64,000 nucleotides of DNA, from the NCBI RefSeq assembly GCF_003597395.2, contig NC_133773.1:65987403-66051402 (forward strand), in the 5' to 3' direction. The notes under the pieces were generated by a model that saw nothing but the letters and a program-made list of their open reading frames with translations, was not told the origin of the DNA and did not search any database. Below are positions 1 through 11,049 of this stretch, one piece after another. A program made the translations under genes and the position numbers. The stretch comes from Chelonoidis abingdonii. Its lineage: Eukaryota; Chordata; Testudines; Testudinidae. Every line of letters begins with the position of its first letter. Positions within the stretch are counted from its first letter, which is position 1.

Positions 1-2804
1 GGATAACAAAATTGTTCTGAGATGGTATAATGGTTCCAAGGAATCTTCATTTGGTGAGCTAAGGGAATTTTGTGTGGATTGAATTCCCATTATTTAACAG
101 TTGCCCCTCAAAAGTACTGAGAGAACTATGCATGCCAAACATACCATCTGAATCTGTAAATATGTAACAGAATATGAATTTTTTCTCATTTTTTTTCTTC
201 ACTCTTGTATCTAGCCTCTCTTTTCCATTAGTTTCTGTTCTATTAGTATGGCCTCTTAGAGCTCCTCCTCCTTTTAAACTCCCTACTATGATTTTCTGTC
301 GTTGATTTTTTTATCCTGTTTAATTTTTCATTTATGAGTGCAATAGATGAAAACCGATAAATTGATGATTTGGAAAAGGGTCTAGAAAGAAAAGCAGGGA
401 ATTATTCCTGGCTGGCTGTTTTATTTTTGTGTATAATTCATATAAATACATATACATAAAAATGTTATGTCTGTGCTGAAAATAAATCCTTTATTTTTTT
501 CACAAATTCTTTCATAGTACATTCTTCATAAATTGTTTAATTTTTTTTCTTTAAACAACAACAGAAGAAGTCCACACTATGCTGTGAAATGTTTTTGTGT
601 ACTTTAAGTACTTTTATGTACTTTCTCTTTTATGGCATTAAAGTAGTATGGTAGATAAACTAGCATCAGTATTATGCTAAGGGAATTTAACAATTTTGCA
701 TGAGAAACTACTATAATTTGACTTGTATATAGATTTTTACTGTTGTATTTTAACAAATGTTTTTCAAAATTAGCATGTCATACAAAGAGATGTGATTATA
801 GTGCAGATTTTTCTGTATTTAAAATTAAGACTGAAGTCTTGGTAGAAACAAAACAATGAGAGCTGCTTTGAGTCTTAAACAGTGTGCTGTAATAATTGAA
901 CAATTACAGATGTATGGGAAAGCTTTTGCTTTCTGCAAAATATGATGCAGTCTACCTTTGTTAGTAAGTGAGTTGAAAAATCTACGTGGAGTGTCCACTC
1001 TTGAGATGCGGCAGTGTGGGTTTGGCACAGTGCGTACGCAGGTATATATGCTCACACTGTAAAGAGTAATAGTTACAGTTAATAAATCTTGAACAGAAAT
1101 TAGTTTGTTTAAAATAGGTCCACTCTAATGATGTCCCTTAGGTAAAGAACTGCTTTTATGTTAAGTGCCATTTCTGTTAAAACTGCAAAGTGATATATGT
1201 TTTCATTTAAATGGTTATATAATTTAATAAAATATTCTGTGTTTTGTGCTAGATTCTTATCTTAAAAAAACAAATCTTGTTAACAGCAGCTTCATGATGT
1301 TTACATTAGAACATTTAATTTATTTTTAGGTCTGGTTCCTCAGTATTTGTCAGCCAAGTATTGGCTAGTCAACTTTAAAGTTCTACAGTTGTTACAATGC
1401 AGTCCAGAATTGACTTGCCTGAACTGTGCATAATAATTAAACCTGATGCATCAAGGAGAGTTGTAAGGTGTTGGGAAATGCACAGACGAAACTATTCAGC
1501 CTTTGTAAAATGCACAAACAGGTAGAGAGATAGTTAATACAGTGTTTATTTAATTGTTTAACTCTAATAGTTACACTATGTCAAATTGAATTAATATGGT
1601 AAAATGTGTATGCGTGATTTATAGGAGGCTCCTGTAAGTTTCCTATGCACATGATGGGACACAGAGGGATTGGGATAATGTTAGTCACCAGTACTGAAAC
1701 ATATTTCTAAACTAACTTGCTCCTGAACAGTTCAGCCTATATGGAGAAAATAGCGACCATATTGTGCAAGTGTGTTTTGGCTGGCACAACTCATACTTTT
1801 TTTTTTTTTTTTTTTTTTTGTCCTTGTGCATCTCTGCAACATAATTTAAGATTAACATAAGATTGATTTCTGGTCCTCACATTTCATCCGTTTGTTTGTG
1901 AGCAGTTGTTTTCCTTCTCTAACCCCTTCCAGTTATAAGTGTCATGGAGGTAGGACTTACCTGACAACTGGGACCAGGAAATTGCCTCCTCCAATGATAC
2001 TACTTATGTTTGTCGCAAGGGCCTGTCCATCTAGAAATCTTCTTCTCGTGTGCAAGCCCAAACCGTCAACTCCAACCATCAACTGGGAAATGAAAATGGT
2101 ATAGCAAAGACATGGCTGGTTTTGCCTCTAGTTTTGCAATCCTAACTTTGATGTGGACATGGAGACAATAAGACAGCTGTCTAGTTAAATGCAGAGGCCA
2201 CAATTTTATTTTAACTTGAACTGTAATTTAACTGATTGAAGAGTGTGCTCTCTTGAACCTCCACATGTCCTGTCCCCCACAACAACCCAATAACAACAAA
2301 ACAACCTACCCCTACCTCCCAGGGCTATTCCAGTCCAGATTTTCACTGGCTGCAGTGGCTTCAGTGTATTTTAGTCTGGATGCCACAACCCTACCTTTCT
2401 TCCATCTTCTGCAGTATAAGAAATAGGAGAATGAGTGAAACAGTTTAGCTCTAGATCCCAAACCAGGCCTGGATGGCAAAATTAAAAAGGTGAAAATACC
2501 CATAGAGCTCATTACAAATACTACATGCAGGGAAAAATCCCTTTCAGGCCCTCAAAAGACAATTGTTTGAGCTCCTGGCATTTTGGAGATATAACACATC
2601 TATCTGAAGGCAACCAGGTTGTGGGAGTGATATGGCTGCCTTGGCCCAATGAAAACCCCAGAGAGTAGGGAGAATTGTGTGCTCTTTTTTATTAAACTAT
2701 TAATTTATTCCCCCTCCAAAACCAACCAAACCCCCACCATTGTCATCTAAGATTGTGCAGTCTCATCATTTTGTGCAGCTAAAGTTATTTTTGTGGTACT
2801 ACCC
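1..2804. other. AT-rich unannotated DNA with a poly-T tract
   Basis: No gene or repeat family was recognised. The short open frames (for example 1892-2104 on +) have no familiar motif. A pure T run of 23 bases lies at 1797-1819 and could be the A-tail of an old minus-strand retroposon, but no body was recognised next to it. Confidence 0.6.
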
Positions 2805-3656
2805 TGTCAAGGTTTTCCCCCCACTTTGAACTTTAGCATCCAAAAAATGGGGACCTGCATGATCACTTTTAAGCTTAATTACTAGCTTAAATTTGGTATG
2901 CTGCCACCAGCCAAAAATATAGTGTTTGGCCCACTTCCTGTTTCCCCCAAAACCTTCCCTGGGGAACCAAAGACCCAAACCCCTTGGGTCTTAAAACAAG
3001 GAGAAATAAACCATCCCCCCTCCTCCCCCCCCCCCTTCCCCTCCCTGGGTGCCTTGGGAAGCTACACAGATCCAAACTCCTTGGATCTTAAAACAAAGAG
3101 GAATTAACCATTCCCTCTTTTCTCCACAATCCTGATGAGTTTAGACTCAATCCCTGGATTCCAAATACAGGAAAAATCAATCAGGGTTTTAAAAAGAAAG
3201 CTTTTAATTAAGAAATGAAAGGTAAAAATTATCTCTGTTAAATCAGGATGGAAAATGCTTACAGGGTACTCAGATTCATATAGCCTAGAGGACTCCCTCC
3301 CCACCCGCCCTAGCCTGAGATTCAAAGTTACAGCAACAGAGGAAAAATCCTTCCAGCAGAAGACACATTACATATAAAACAAACATAAGACTAATCTGCC
3401 TTGTTGGCTATACTTACAATTTGAAACATGAAAGACTGATTCAGAAAGATTGGAAAGCCGGTGTACGTCTGTCCTCTTAGCCCCAAGAGCGAACAACGAA
3501 CAAACAAACAGCACAAACAAAGACTTCCCTCCACCAAGATTTGAAAGTATCTTGTCCCCCCATTGGTCCTCTGATCAGGTGTCAGCCAGGTTCACTGAGC
3601 TTCTTAACCCTTTACAGGTAAAAGAGACAGTAACCCTTAACCATCTGTTTATGACA
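2805..3656 (-). mobile_element. Solo LTR, minus strand (same family as 43725-44604 and 51417-52197)
   Basis: This 852-bp element reads on the minus strand from TGTCATAAACAGATGG (3656 inwards) to CCTTGACA (2805), giving LTR-type TG...CA termini. It is flanked by TACCC (2800-2804) and TGCCC (3657-3661), a 5-bp target duplication with one change. It is clearly related along its length to the copy at 51417-52197, for example around GGGGACCTGCATGATCA and GGTATGCTGCCACCAGCC. There is no coding interior (gag or pol) on either side, so it is best read as a solo LTR left by recombination between two LTRs. A 5-bp duplication fits class III ERV or Ty3/Gypsy-like LTRs; I cannot name the family. Short open frames inside it (2898-3107 +, 3104-3325 -) are not genes. 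Confidence 0.85.
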
Positions 3657-3661
3657 TGCCC

Positions 3662-6578
3662 ATTATGTGCTTGGAGCTTTCCAAACACTTAAGGAAGTTC
3701 CATGAGTTGAGGAGCTCATAACGTGGAATATAATGGTCATTCCAGTATTAAATATCAAAAGTCTCTTTCTATTTTCTAATCTTTTAAAGATTATATTGCA
3801 CAATGAACCCTAAAGGGAACCTGTTCTTTCTGATGTGCTTGGCTCTAAGTTACTGTGAATGAAAGCTAACTACTTTGAAATTGTATCACTGACTGTGATT
3901 TTTAAAAAGTTAGTGAGTACTTAATTTAGCCCTTTGGAGTACACAAATGAGATTGGATATCTTGCTTTTTCACCTGTTGCAATTTGTTATTGATGAGTTG
4001 TTTCATGCTGCTGTAGATATTGCACTATTTTTGTTTAAAAATAGAACTACCAACAAAATTCAGATTTGTGGCTTTATTTTAAATTTGAAATAATTTGCTG
4101 CCATATATATTGCTGACCTTTTATTTGCATTTTCTACTTTGGAAAGTTGCTTAAGTATGATAAAATCCAAATGTGTGCAATCTGTGTATTTAGCTGTCTT
4201 CAGGAAAATTAATTACTAGTTTAGTTTCTAATGTATATTTAAATGTGCAGAGTTGTGCAAGAGATGCTCATTGATCCCCATTGGAACATAATTGAAAATT
4301 TTCTTAGCAATTAAGCTTGCAAGCATAGTCCATTTTTTTTTTTAAACTTTAGTCCAACTGGTTGTATAGTATTCATTAGAGTTAGAAATGGCATCTGTTT
4401 TTGTTCATTGTTGTTTTCTGAAGACTATATTTTCTAATGTTTCTTTCTTCTCAGTGGGTATAAATCTTCTAACAGAAGAAGGAACAAGAAAGAGGCAATC
4501 TCTTTTGACATCATTCTACGATAGGAGGCTGGTTGGCTGATCCTGTTCATAATTTTCCTGTATCAACTGCAGAAGGAGAGTAGACTCCTTGCTTCTTAAC
4601 ATTTTCTTTGGCACCTTGCCCTTCCTTTCCCCTGTTCAATATTTTCTGCTGTCAAGGTTAGAAACCTTAAGTGAAGTTTTTTTCTTTATTTCTATAGCTC
4701 ACAGTGTAAAAGCTAATCTCTTATTTGTTGTGTATTTTGCCTCCTCTAGTTGGCAGGAATTGCTCTGAGAGAAGTAGCCCTTAGGTTTCAGAGTATTCTG
4801 ATTTGTTGTGTGGGGGACTGGAACCTCTGCTTGGTATAAACAGAGACTTCCGTCACAGGGCTGGGATTTGGGGTTGCAGTCGCAGGGCAGCGAATGCTTT
4901 GTGGGTGGTTGGTGCCCCTTGTTGAGGTGTATAAGGCAGTGATGGTGCAGGAGGAGAAGGATTCTGACCTATGATTTGTGCCCTCGAATGTGGACTCTGG
5001 CTAAGTTGCTGGAAAAGACAGTGAGTTGCCATAGTAAAAAGTGTGGGAGCCATTGCCATAGGTGAAAATTCTGCTCTCTAGTGGCCCACTAGTACATCAG
5101 TCCTTCTATAAGTGTGAAATGGGCTCATGGAGGGTGCTGTTTTTATCCTTGTCAGGGGAGTAGTGGAAGTCTTGATTTCAGGGTGCAAAGCAGGGCTTTG
5201 GAGCTGTGCTCTAGCTTTGCTCCAGGCAAAAACCTGCTGCTCTGGGCTCCGTGCTAAAGCCCTGGTGCAAAGTTTGAGGTCTAAGGGAGAAGGTGCTTGA
5301 GCTCTCTTACTTTGAATAGTATAGCATCTTTAATAAAGATGTTTTTATCCAAAACATTTGGAAGTCATTGAAGTTAAATAGATGTTAACAAAAACAAATG
5401 TAAAACAATATTAAACAGTTGGACTATAAAAATTTCCTCCTCTTCTCTTGATGCCACACTTCCACTAGTTCTCCAGTCATGATTGTGCTTATTTGTGTTA
5501 GAAAATATAGATGAGCTAGTGCTGAACGTGTTTTAGCTGCAATTTTCAGGCACAGTTCAACAGTGGACAATACTGCTTCAATAACTATGGCTTTTTTACC
5601 TGAAGCAGTGTTTTTACTAAACATGGGTTGTTCTTATTTAAGCTTTCAGTTTACCTGTCCACAATACTTGTTCAGCCAACCAGTAGCTCACAACAACACA
5701 CAGTAATGATTTAATTTTGTAGCATATACAGTTTGTCATCCTGTGCAGAAGAGACCTGAATTATTTAAAAATTGTCTTTTCCTAACTGCTAGTTCTGTAA
5801 ACTCCACCTGGGGTCTGAAAGTCGAGCTATTTTCTTTCTGCATTGTTCATCACCACTGTTAAGATAAATTCTGCACTCTGCTATCTTAATTTGACCCCCT
5901 CCCTGGGTGCATATGCATTATGATACAGTCTTCAATTATATAATCGTACAATTTTATTTCATGGGTCTCCTGCCTTATTCTTTGCATAGGATGGACTGAG
6001 CTTTGGGGATGAACAAGCGAGGGAGGCTATTGTCTATATGATCTCTGCTTCATTTGTTACAGAAATTGGAAGGTGTGTAGTGAATGAGATGGAATTACAG
6101 GAAGAGAGGATTTTTCTCATGGTGAAGACAGTTGAATGTCACTGGAGAACTGGATTCTATCTGTGCCTCTGCCACAAAGTTCCTAAGTGATGCTAGCAAG
6201 TCACTAAATCAAAATGTTCACAATTGGCCACAATAGTGTATTCCACATTTTCTGGACATATGGTGCCAGGTTTGGAGAGGTGATGAACGCTCACAGTTGC
6301 AATTAAGTTAATTAAAGGAGTACTTTGAACATATAAAATGCTATAAAAATAAATAGTCTGAAAAATCAGACCCTATATGTCTCTAAACCGAGCATCCAAA
6401 ATTAGTGGATGCTACTGACAGGTTTGGCCTTAATCTCTGTGCTTCCATTTCATGGCTGTAAAACTGAGATAATACCACCTAATCTCACAGGAGTGTTATG
6501 AAGATAACTATGACCTGGGCCCACACATTGAATGTGGAAGGGAAAAAAAAATACTGAATAACTGCTGATTCACTGAAT
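3662..6578. other. AT-rich unannotated DNA
   Basis: No known gene or repeat was recognised. The stretch contains one weak terminal-exon candidate (4455-4540, listed separately) and an AATAAA at 5332-5337 that may be fortuitous. Confidence 0.55.
4455..4540 (+). other. Weak candidate terminal exon
   Basis: A good acceptor-like tract (TTTCTTTCTTCTCAG ending at 4454) precedes a 28-codon open stretch reading GINLLTEEGTRKRQSLL..., which ends in TGA at 4538-4540. An AATAAA follows about 0.8 kb downstream at 5332. I do not recognise the peptide. Acceptor-like sites with short open frames are common by chance in AT-rich DNA. Confidence 0.15.
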
Positions 6579-6586
6579 GAAGAAGG

Positions 6587-6708
6587 TACGGTGACCAGAT
6601 GTCCTGATTTTGTAGGGACAGTCTTGATTTTTGGATCTTTTTCTTACAATGGCTCCTATTATCCCCCCACCCCATCCTGATTTTTCAATTTGCTGTCTGG
6701 TCACCCTA
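6587..6708. mobile_element. Short hAT-type MITE with perfect 8-bp target duplication
   Basis: The 122-bp element begins TACGGTGACCAGATGTCC and ends TGTCTGGTCACCCTA, so its terminal inverted repeats share the core GGTGACCAGA. It is bracketed by GAAGAAGG at 6579-6586 and again at 6709-6716, a perfect 8-bp duplication as produced by hAT transposases. It has no coding capacity and would have moved using a transposase in trans. The ends also contain TA dinucleotides, so a TA-targeting family was considered, but the 8-bp duplication favours hAT. Confidence 0.8.
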
Positions 6709-6716
6709 GAAGAAGG

Positions 6717-7931
6717 CATTCTGTGGAAAAAATAGTACATGACCATGTAATTGAAATCTATCATGCATATGCACAAGGGAGCAAAATAAGATTGTACAGG
6801 CAACCTTAAGTCTGGCATTTCTTAACTTTTGAGAGCTTGCCTGTGCAACCTTAATGTATTTTTTATGTAATTAAATACATTGTGAAATTTAAATGGTGAT
6901 ACTACCACTAAAATTGCAAGCAATTTTTTGAAGACTTAGTGGGTGTGGGAAAGGTTGCCCTATAGGTGGACAAGCAAGGTCTGGGAGCAACCTTGCTAGT
7001 GGGAAACACAACACTCACTTTCTCCTGACATCCAGAAACTGGGAGAGACAGGGCTTTCCACCTGAGTGCTTCCTCTGTAAACCTCTTTTGAGAGCTTTCC
7101 TCTTTGGTAATGACATATGGCTAATACATTAGGTTGTCTAGCCATTGCTTGTAGGTTTTTGGTAAACTTTCCAAGCCTTATCTGGCAAATCAATATTTGT
7201 GTTTGTGGATGTGTAGTTTTAAAGCAGACCATGTTAGGAAACTTCTTCATTGAGACTGTGTGCTAAGGAATGAACAGAAGTCATGCAGGGGGAGGAAGGG
7301 AGAGGAGGAGAAAAGAAGGTAATGCTGTGAGTGAAATGGGAACATTGATTTCAAGATTATACTGTTCAGGTTTAAAGAACCACTTTATTTTAGAGAAAGC
7401 ATTTGATTGTACTCACTCACATTGAAAGTTGCAGCATTTGCTGTTAGCTTTAGTGAATGTAAATAATGTAATGTGAAAGCATAAGTGTTTATAGCTACTT
7501 ATTTTGGTATGAAAATGTAGTTCTGATTTCAGATATTACTGCATCCAGTGATGGACCATAAAAATAATCAACAAAAGAATGTTCACTGATGAATCATCAG
7601 TATCGAGGAATTTGAATGTGCAGGCATTCAGTTGTAATGACAGTATTGACCTGTGGTATCTGCATTGACATTGGCTTGAATTTGATAGGGTTTTGGGGAA
7701 AAATGTCAATAGCCTGGGTGTTTTACATTTGCAAGACTTAAGATGCTGCAGTAATGAGCTATAAAAAAGTTTTGTTAATGGACAGCCTATTGTTAATGAA
7801 CAACCATTTACGTACAGTTTCATTTCAAATAGTTGCAGACCCCATTCATTCATGAAATGTTAATGTTTTCAAAGCAAGAGAATGAAATGAATGTGTTTTA
7901 TGGGATTGTTTAACTTGCTTATTCAGGTTAC
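6717..7931. other. AT-rich unannotated DNA
   Basis: No gene, RNA or repeat family was recognised. The minus-strand open frame 7536-7853 (105 codons) has no recognisable motif. Confidence 0.55.
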
Positions 7932-7934
7932 TTA

Positions 7935-8808
7935 GGGCTTGGCTACACTTGCAAGTTGCAGCGCTGGTGAGGGGGTTACAGCGCTGCAACTTACCAGGTG
8001 TCCACACTTACAGAGCTCAGCCAGCGCTGCAACTCCCTTCCTGCAGTGCTGGCTGTACACTTGGCTCCGCCACGGGTGTAGCGAATACAGCGCTGCTGAT
8101 GCAGTGCTGCTCATCAGGTTGTGGACACTCACCAGCGCTGTTATTGGCCTCCAGGGTATAGGAGGTATCCCCACATTCCTGTATGCAACAAACCGGAAGG
8201 TACTCCCCGGAGCTACTTATCTAAAAAACAAACACAGCTGCTCTTTGCTGCAGCGAGCGAGCAAGCCGAGGCTTTGGATGTTCACAGCTGTTTGCTTGAG
8301 GAGACAAACAGCATGGCGTGGGGGGGAGGGGGAAAGGGAGGTCCGTCGGGAAGCTCTTATCTGGTCTGAAGCCTTTTTACATTTAAGAGTGATTGAGAGA
8401 GGGGTGGGGGAAATGGCCAGAATTTGCAAGGCAGGAGACTGTCACGCAGTTTCTGCTCCAAAAATCCACTCTCTCTGTCTCCCCGATGCTCCTGCCACAC
8501 CCACCCACCCCCTCTTTGAACTTGCAAGGCAGGGAGCTGTCACAGTGTCTGCTCCAAAATCCATCTCTGTCTCTCCGCAAGCTCGCTGTCACACTCCACC
8601 CCACCCCCTCTTTTGAAAAGCACGTTGCAGCCACTTAACGCTGGATATGGCTGCCACAATGCACCTCTCCCAACAGCGCTGCAAATGTGGCCAACAGCTG
8701 CGTGCTGGTACGCTGTCAGTGTGGACACACTGCAGCGCTGGCCCTACACAGCTGTACGACCACAGCTGTAACTACCAGCGCTGCAAAAATGTAAGTGTAG
8801 CCTTGCCC
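7935..8808. mobile_element. PIF/Harbinger non-autonomous element (874 bp)
   Basis: The ends are GGGCTTGGCTACACTT and, inverted, AAGTGTAGCCTTGCCC; both are followed inwards by a GCAGCGCTGG motif. The target duplication is TTA at 7932-7934 and 8809-8811, the classic PIF/Harbinger 3-bp site. The interior is GC-rich and carries many AGCGCTG motifs. It opens several long frames by composition (for example 7939-8616 on +), but none has transposase or Myb-like motifs, so this is an internally deleted or MITE-like copy that needs proteins in trans. Confidence 0.85.
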
Positions 8809-8811
8809 TTA

Positions 8812-9438
8812 ATCTTATTTTTACTTCAGCTAACTAAGAAAATTCGTGGTATAGCACTTTCTTTAGCTATAAGGTAGGACTGTTTTAAAAAAGAAAACAA
8901 ATGCCTCCCCTACCAAAAGAAGAATAACCTGTATCAGACATGGTAACCAGAAGATTAAACCTGTTTGCCACAAGTAAATATAAAAGATGGGGGAATAAAT
9001 AGGGTTTCAATGAGAGCAACCCAAGTGAGAAGTCTATAGTCTTCCCACCACTTGGCTGGTAGGAAGAGGGAAGGTACTGGGATATCTAGCAGGATGTAAA
9101 TCTCCAAAGAAGTGTCCAGGGACTATTTTTCATATCAGCCTATGGTTAGTAGGTGTTTTATACATCTAAAGGTCTGTCTACCTGTTGGAAGAAAGAAGAA
9201 CTTACTGGTTTCTTTACAGCAGCCAGGAGGTTCTGGAGTAGAGAGAATAGGCTGATTCATGATTCCACCCTTTCTGCAGCAATATTGTTTTGAGCACTCG
9301 GCTTTTGTGAATGACTTCATAACCTCATGCATAGTGTGGAAGACGTGATACTTCAGTGTTACTGCTGCCCAGAAAGTTATCTGTTGTAGCATTGAAAGCT
9401 GTCAGGCTCTTCTTAGTTTCACTCTGCTGCTATTTGTC
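8812..9438. other. Unannotated DNA between two Harbinger elements
   Basis: Nothing recognisable was seen in this 0.6-kb interval on either strand. Confidence 0.5.
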
Positions 9439-9441
9439 TGA

Positions 9442-9906
9442 GGGCTGGTCTACACTACGGGATGGGATCGATCTAAGATACTGGTCTGTTGCATCTTACG
9501 CTGGGGTTATATTCCACAGTCAGCGCATAAAGCGAAAATCGCATATAGTCAAAATTACATTGAGTGTAATGGTGGGCCGAATCGCCCGCACTACTGGTAG
9601 AATATTAAAATTGTTATTTTTATCTTTGTTTTGTTTTTGTTTTTGCCGACCGCATAAAGCTGAAATTGCCCATGTTAAATGTGCGTAAGATGTGACAGAT
9701 CGGTACACAACTTCAGCTACACTATTCGTGTAGCTGAAGTCGAAGTATTTTAGTTCAACTTACCTGTCCGTCCTCACAGTGGTGAGTTGACTGCCGCGAC
9801 TCCCATGTTGACGCTGCTTACTCCTCCTGCCGAGGCGGAGTACAGGCATCAATCCCCGATAGATCGATTACTACCCGCTGATCTGCCGGGTAGTATAGAC
9901 GTACCC
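9442..9906. mobile_element. PIF/Harbinger MITE, interrupted by a second MITE
   Basis: The outer ends are GGGCTGGTCTACACTA and, inverted, TAGTATAGACGTACCC. They are flanked by TGA (9439-9441) and TAA (9907-9909), a slightly decayed TTA/TAA-type 3-bp duplication. The interior holds a perfect small palindrome around TTCAGCTACACTATTCGTGTAGCTGAA (given here in two parts: TTCAGCTACAC at 9713 onwards and GTGTAGCTGAA at about 9729), typical of foldback MITEs. Removing the nested element at 9481-9703 would leave a continuous element of about 240 bp. Confidence 0.8.
9481..9703. mobile_element. Tc1/mariner-like MITE nested in the Harbinger MITE
   Basis: The termini CTGGTCTGTTGCATCTTACG and the inverted right end CCGATCTGTCACATCTTACG agree at most positions. 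The element is flanked by TA on both sides (9479-9480 and 9704-9705), which is the Tc1/mariner target duplication. It is about 223 bp with no coding capacity. It must be younger than the surrounding Harbinger copy. Confidence 0.7.
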
Positions 9907-9909
9907 TAA

Positions 9910-10097
9910 GTGTACAAAGCAGGAGCAAAGAAGCTATTTGTCTGAACTCAAAACAACACTTTACACTATTCACTTAATTCCCTTCCTGAATTTTTTTTTT
10001 CTGTGATGGCCGTAGGAAGGGAATTAATAACTAACCCCTCCTGTAAGGCAGCTCCATCCCTGGGATATCTCTGTGTGTCCTGGCTTTTCTGTCTAGG
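9910..10097. other. Short unannotated interval
   Basis: Nothing recognisable was seen. Confidence 0.4.
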
Positions 10098-10590
10098 ACA
10101 GGGTTTTTCAATCTGTGGATCGGAACCCACAAAAGAGTCTTCAGAATGTTTCAAAGGGTTGCATAGCAGCTTCTATGGCTCCTGTCCCATGGGACTGGCT
10201 GGGCTTTTGCTTCCCTGTTCTAGGCACTGCAACCTATGGGACCCCAGTGCCACTCGGGTTTAACCCAGACATCATGATAACAGGAGTAGGCCAAATTTGA
10301 GTGAGTGGCACTGCAACTCTGTGAGCCGGGTTCCACTCCACTCATAGAAATTTGGTGCAGTCATGGGGGCAGGGACAAACTTGAGTACCACTGGAACTGC
10401 AGAGGTTTGTGACACCCAGAGCGGAGAGCTGAGCCAAGTCCATCCAGCCCCACAGCACAGGAGCCGCCACCATGAAGTGAGTGCTGGGCAGAATCCGACT
10501 GAAATCATCCCAGGGCCTCTGTTCCCAGACTATTTATTGGGTCACAACAGGCCATCAACATTTACAAATGGGTCTTGAGTCCAGTGATAG
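10098..10590. mobile_element. Probable hAT-derived repeat, decayed
   Basis: The left end resembles hAT termini of the CAGGG...TTCAATCTGTGGATCGG type (from about 10098). The right part carries CAGGCCATCAACATTTACAAATGGGTC followed by a GTCCAGTG stretch, a combination found in hAT-derived interspersed repeats that open with a TGTGGATCGGGACCC-like motif. No clear 8-bp duplication was found and both borders are approximate. The short open frames inside are not genes. Confidence 0.4.
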
Positions 10591-10729
10591 CAAGGGTGGG
10601 AGGACTGATGTCGGCAGGGCTCCAGCTGGCTGCCTGCAGTTCAAGCACTGTCTCATCTAGCGTTAGTTGGAGGATGCATATGGGATGCAATGGTTAAAAT
10701 GACAGAAGCGGCAAGTGCATTGTTTATAG

Positions 10730-11041
10730 CAGGGGTAGGCAACCTATGGCACGCGTGCCAAAGGCGGCACACAAGCTGATTTTCAGTGACACTCACACTG
10801 CTTGAGTCCTGGCCGCTGGTCTGGGGAGTTGTGCATTTTATTTTAATTTTTGAATGAAGCTTCTTAAACATTTTAAAAACCTTATTTACTTTATGTACAA
10901 CAACAATTTAGTTGTCTATTATAGACTTATAGAAAGAGACCTTCTAAAAATTTTAAAATGTGTTACTGGCACGCAAAACCTTAAATTAGAGTGAATAAAT
11001 GAGGACTTGGCACACCACTTCTGAAAGGTTGCGGACTCCTG
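10730..11041 (+). mobile_element. hAT MITE, CAGGGGTAGGCAACC family, copy 1
   Basis: It starts CAGGGGTAGGCAACCTATGG and ends with an inverted GGTTGCGGACTCCTG. Flanks are GTTTATAG (10722-10729) and GTGTACAG (11042-11049), matching at 6 of 8 positions. The internal block TTATAGAAAGAGACCTTCTA and the GAATAAATGA motif are shared with the copies at 17181, 20010, 40067 and 57148. It is non-coding. Confidence 0.85.
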
Positions 11042-11049
11042 GTGTACAG

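Noticed and set aside
5332..5337. AATAAA as a gene polyadenylation signal
   Set aside because: No supporting transcript structure; AATAAA is frequent by chance in AT-rich DNA.
7939..8616. 225-codon open frame, the longest in the window
   Set aside because: It lies wholly inside the Harbinger MITE 7935-8808, has no recognisable domain, and other frames overlap it on both strands. GC-rich repeat composition explains it.
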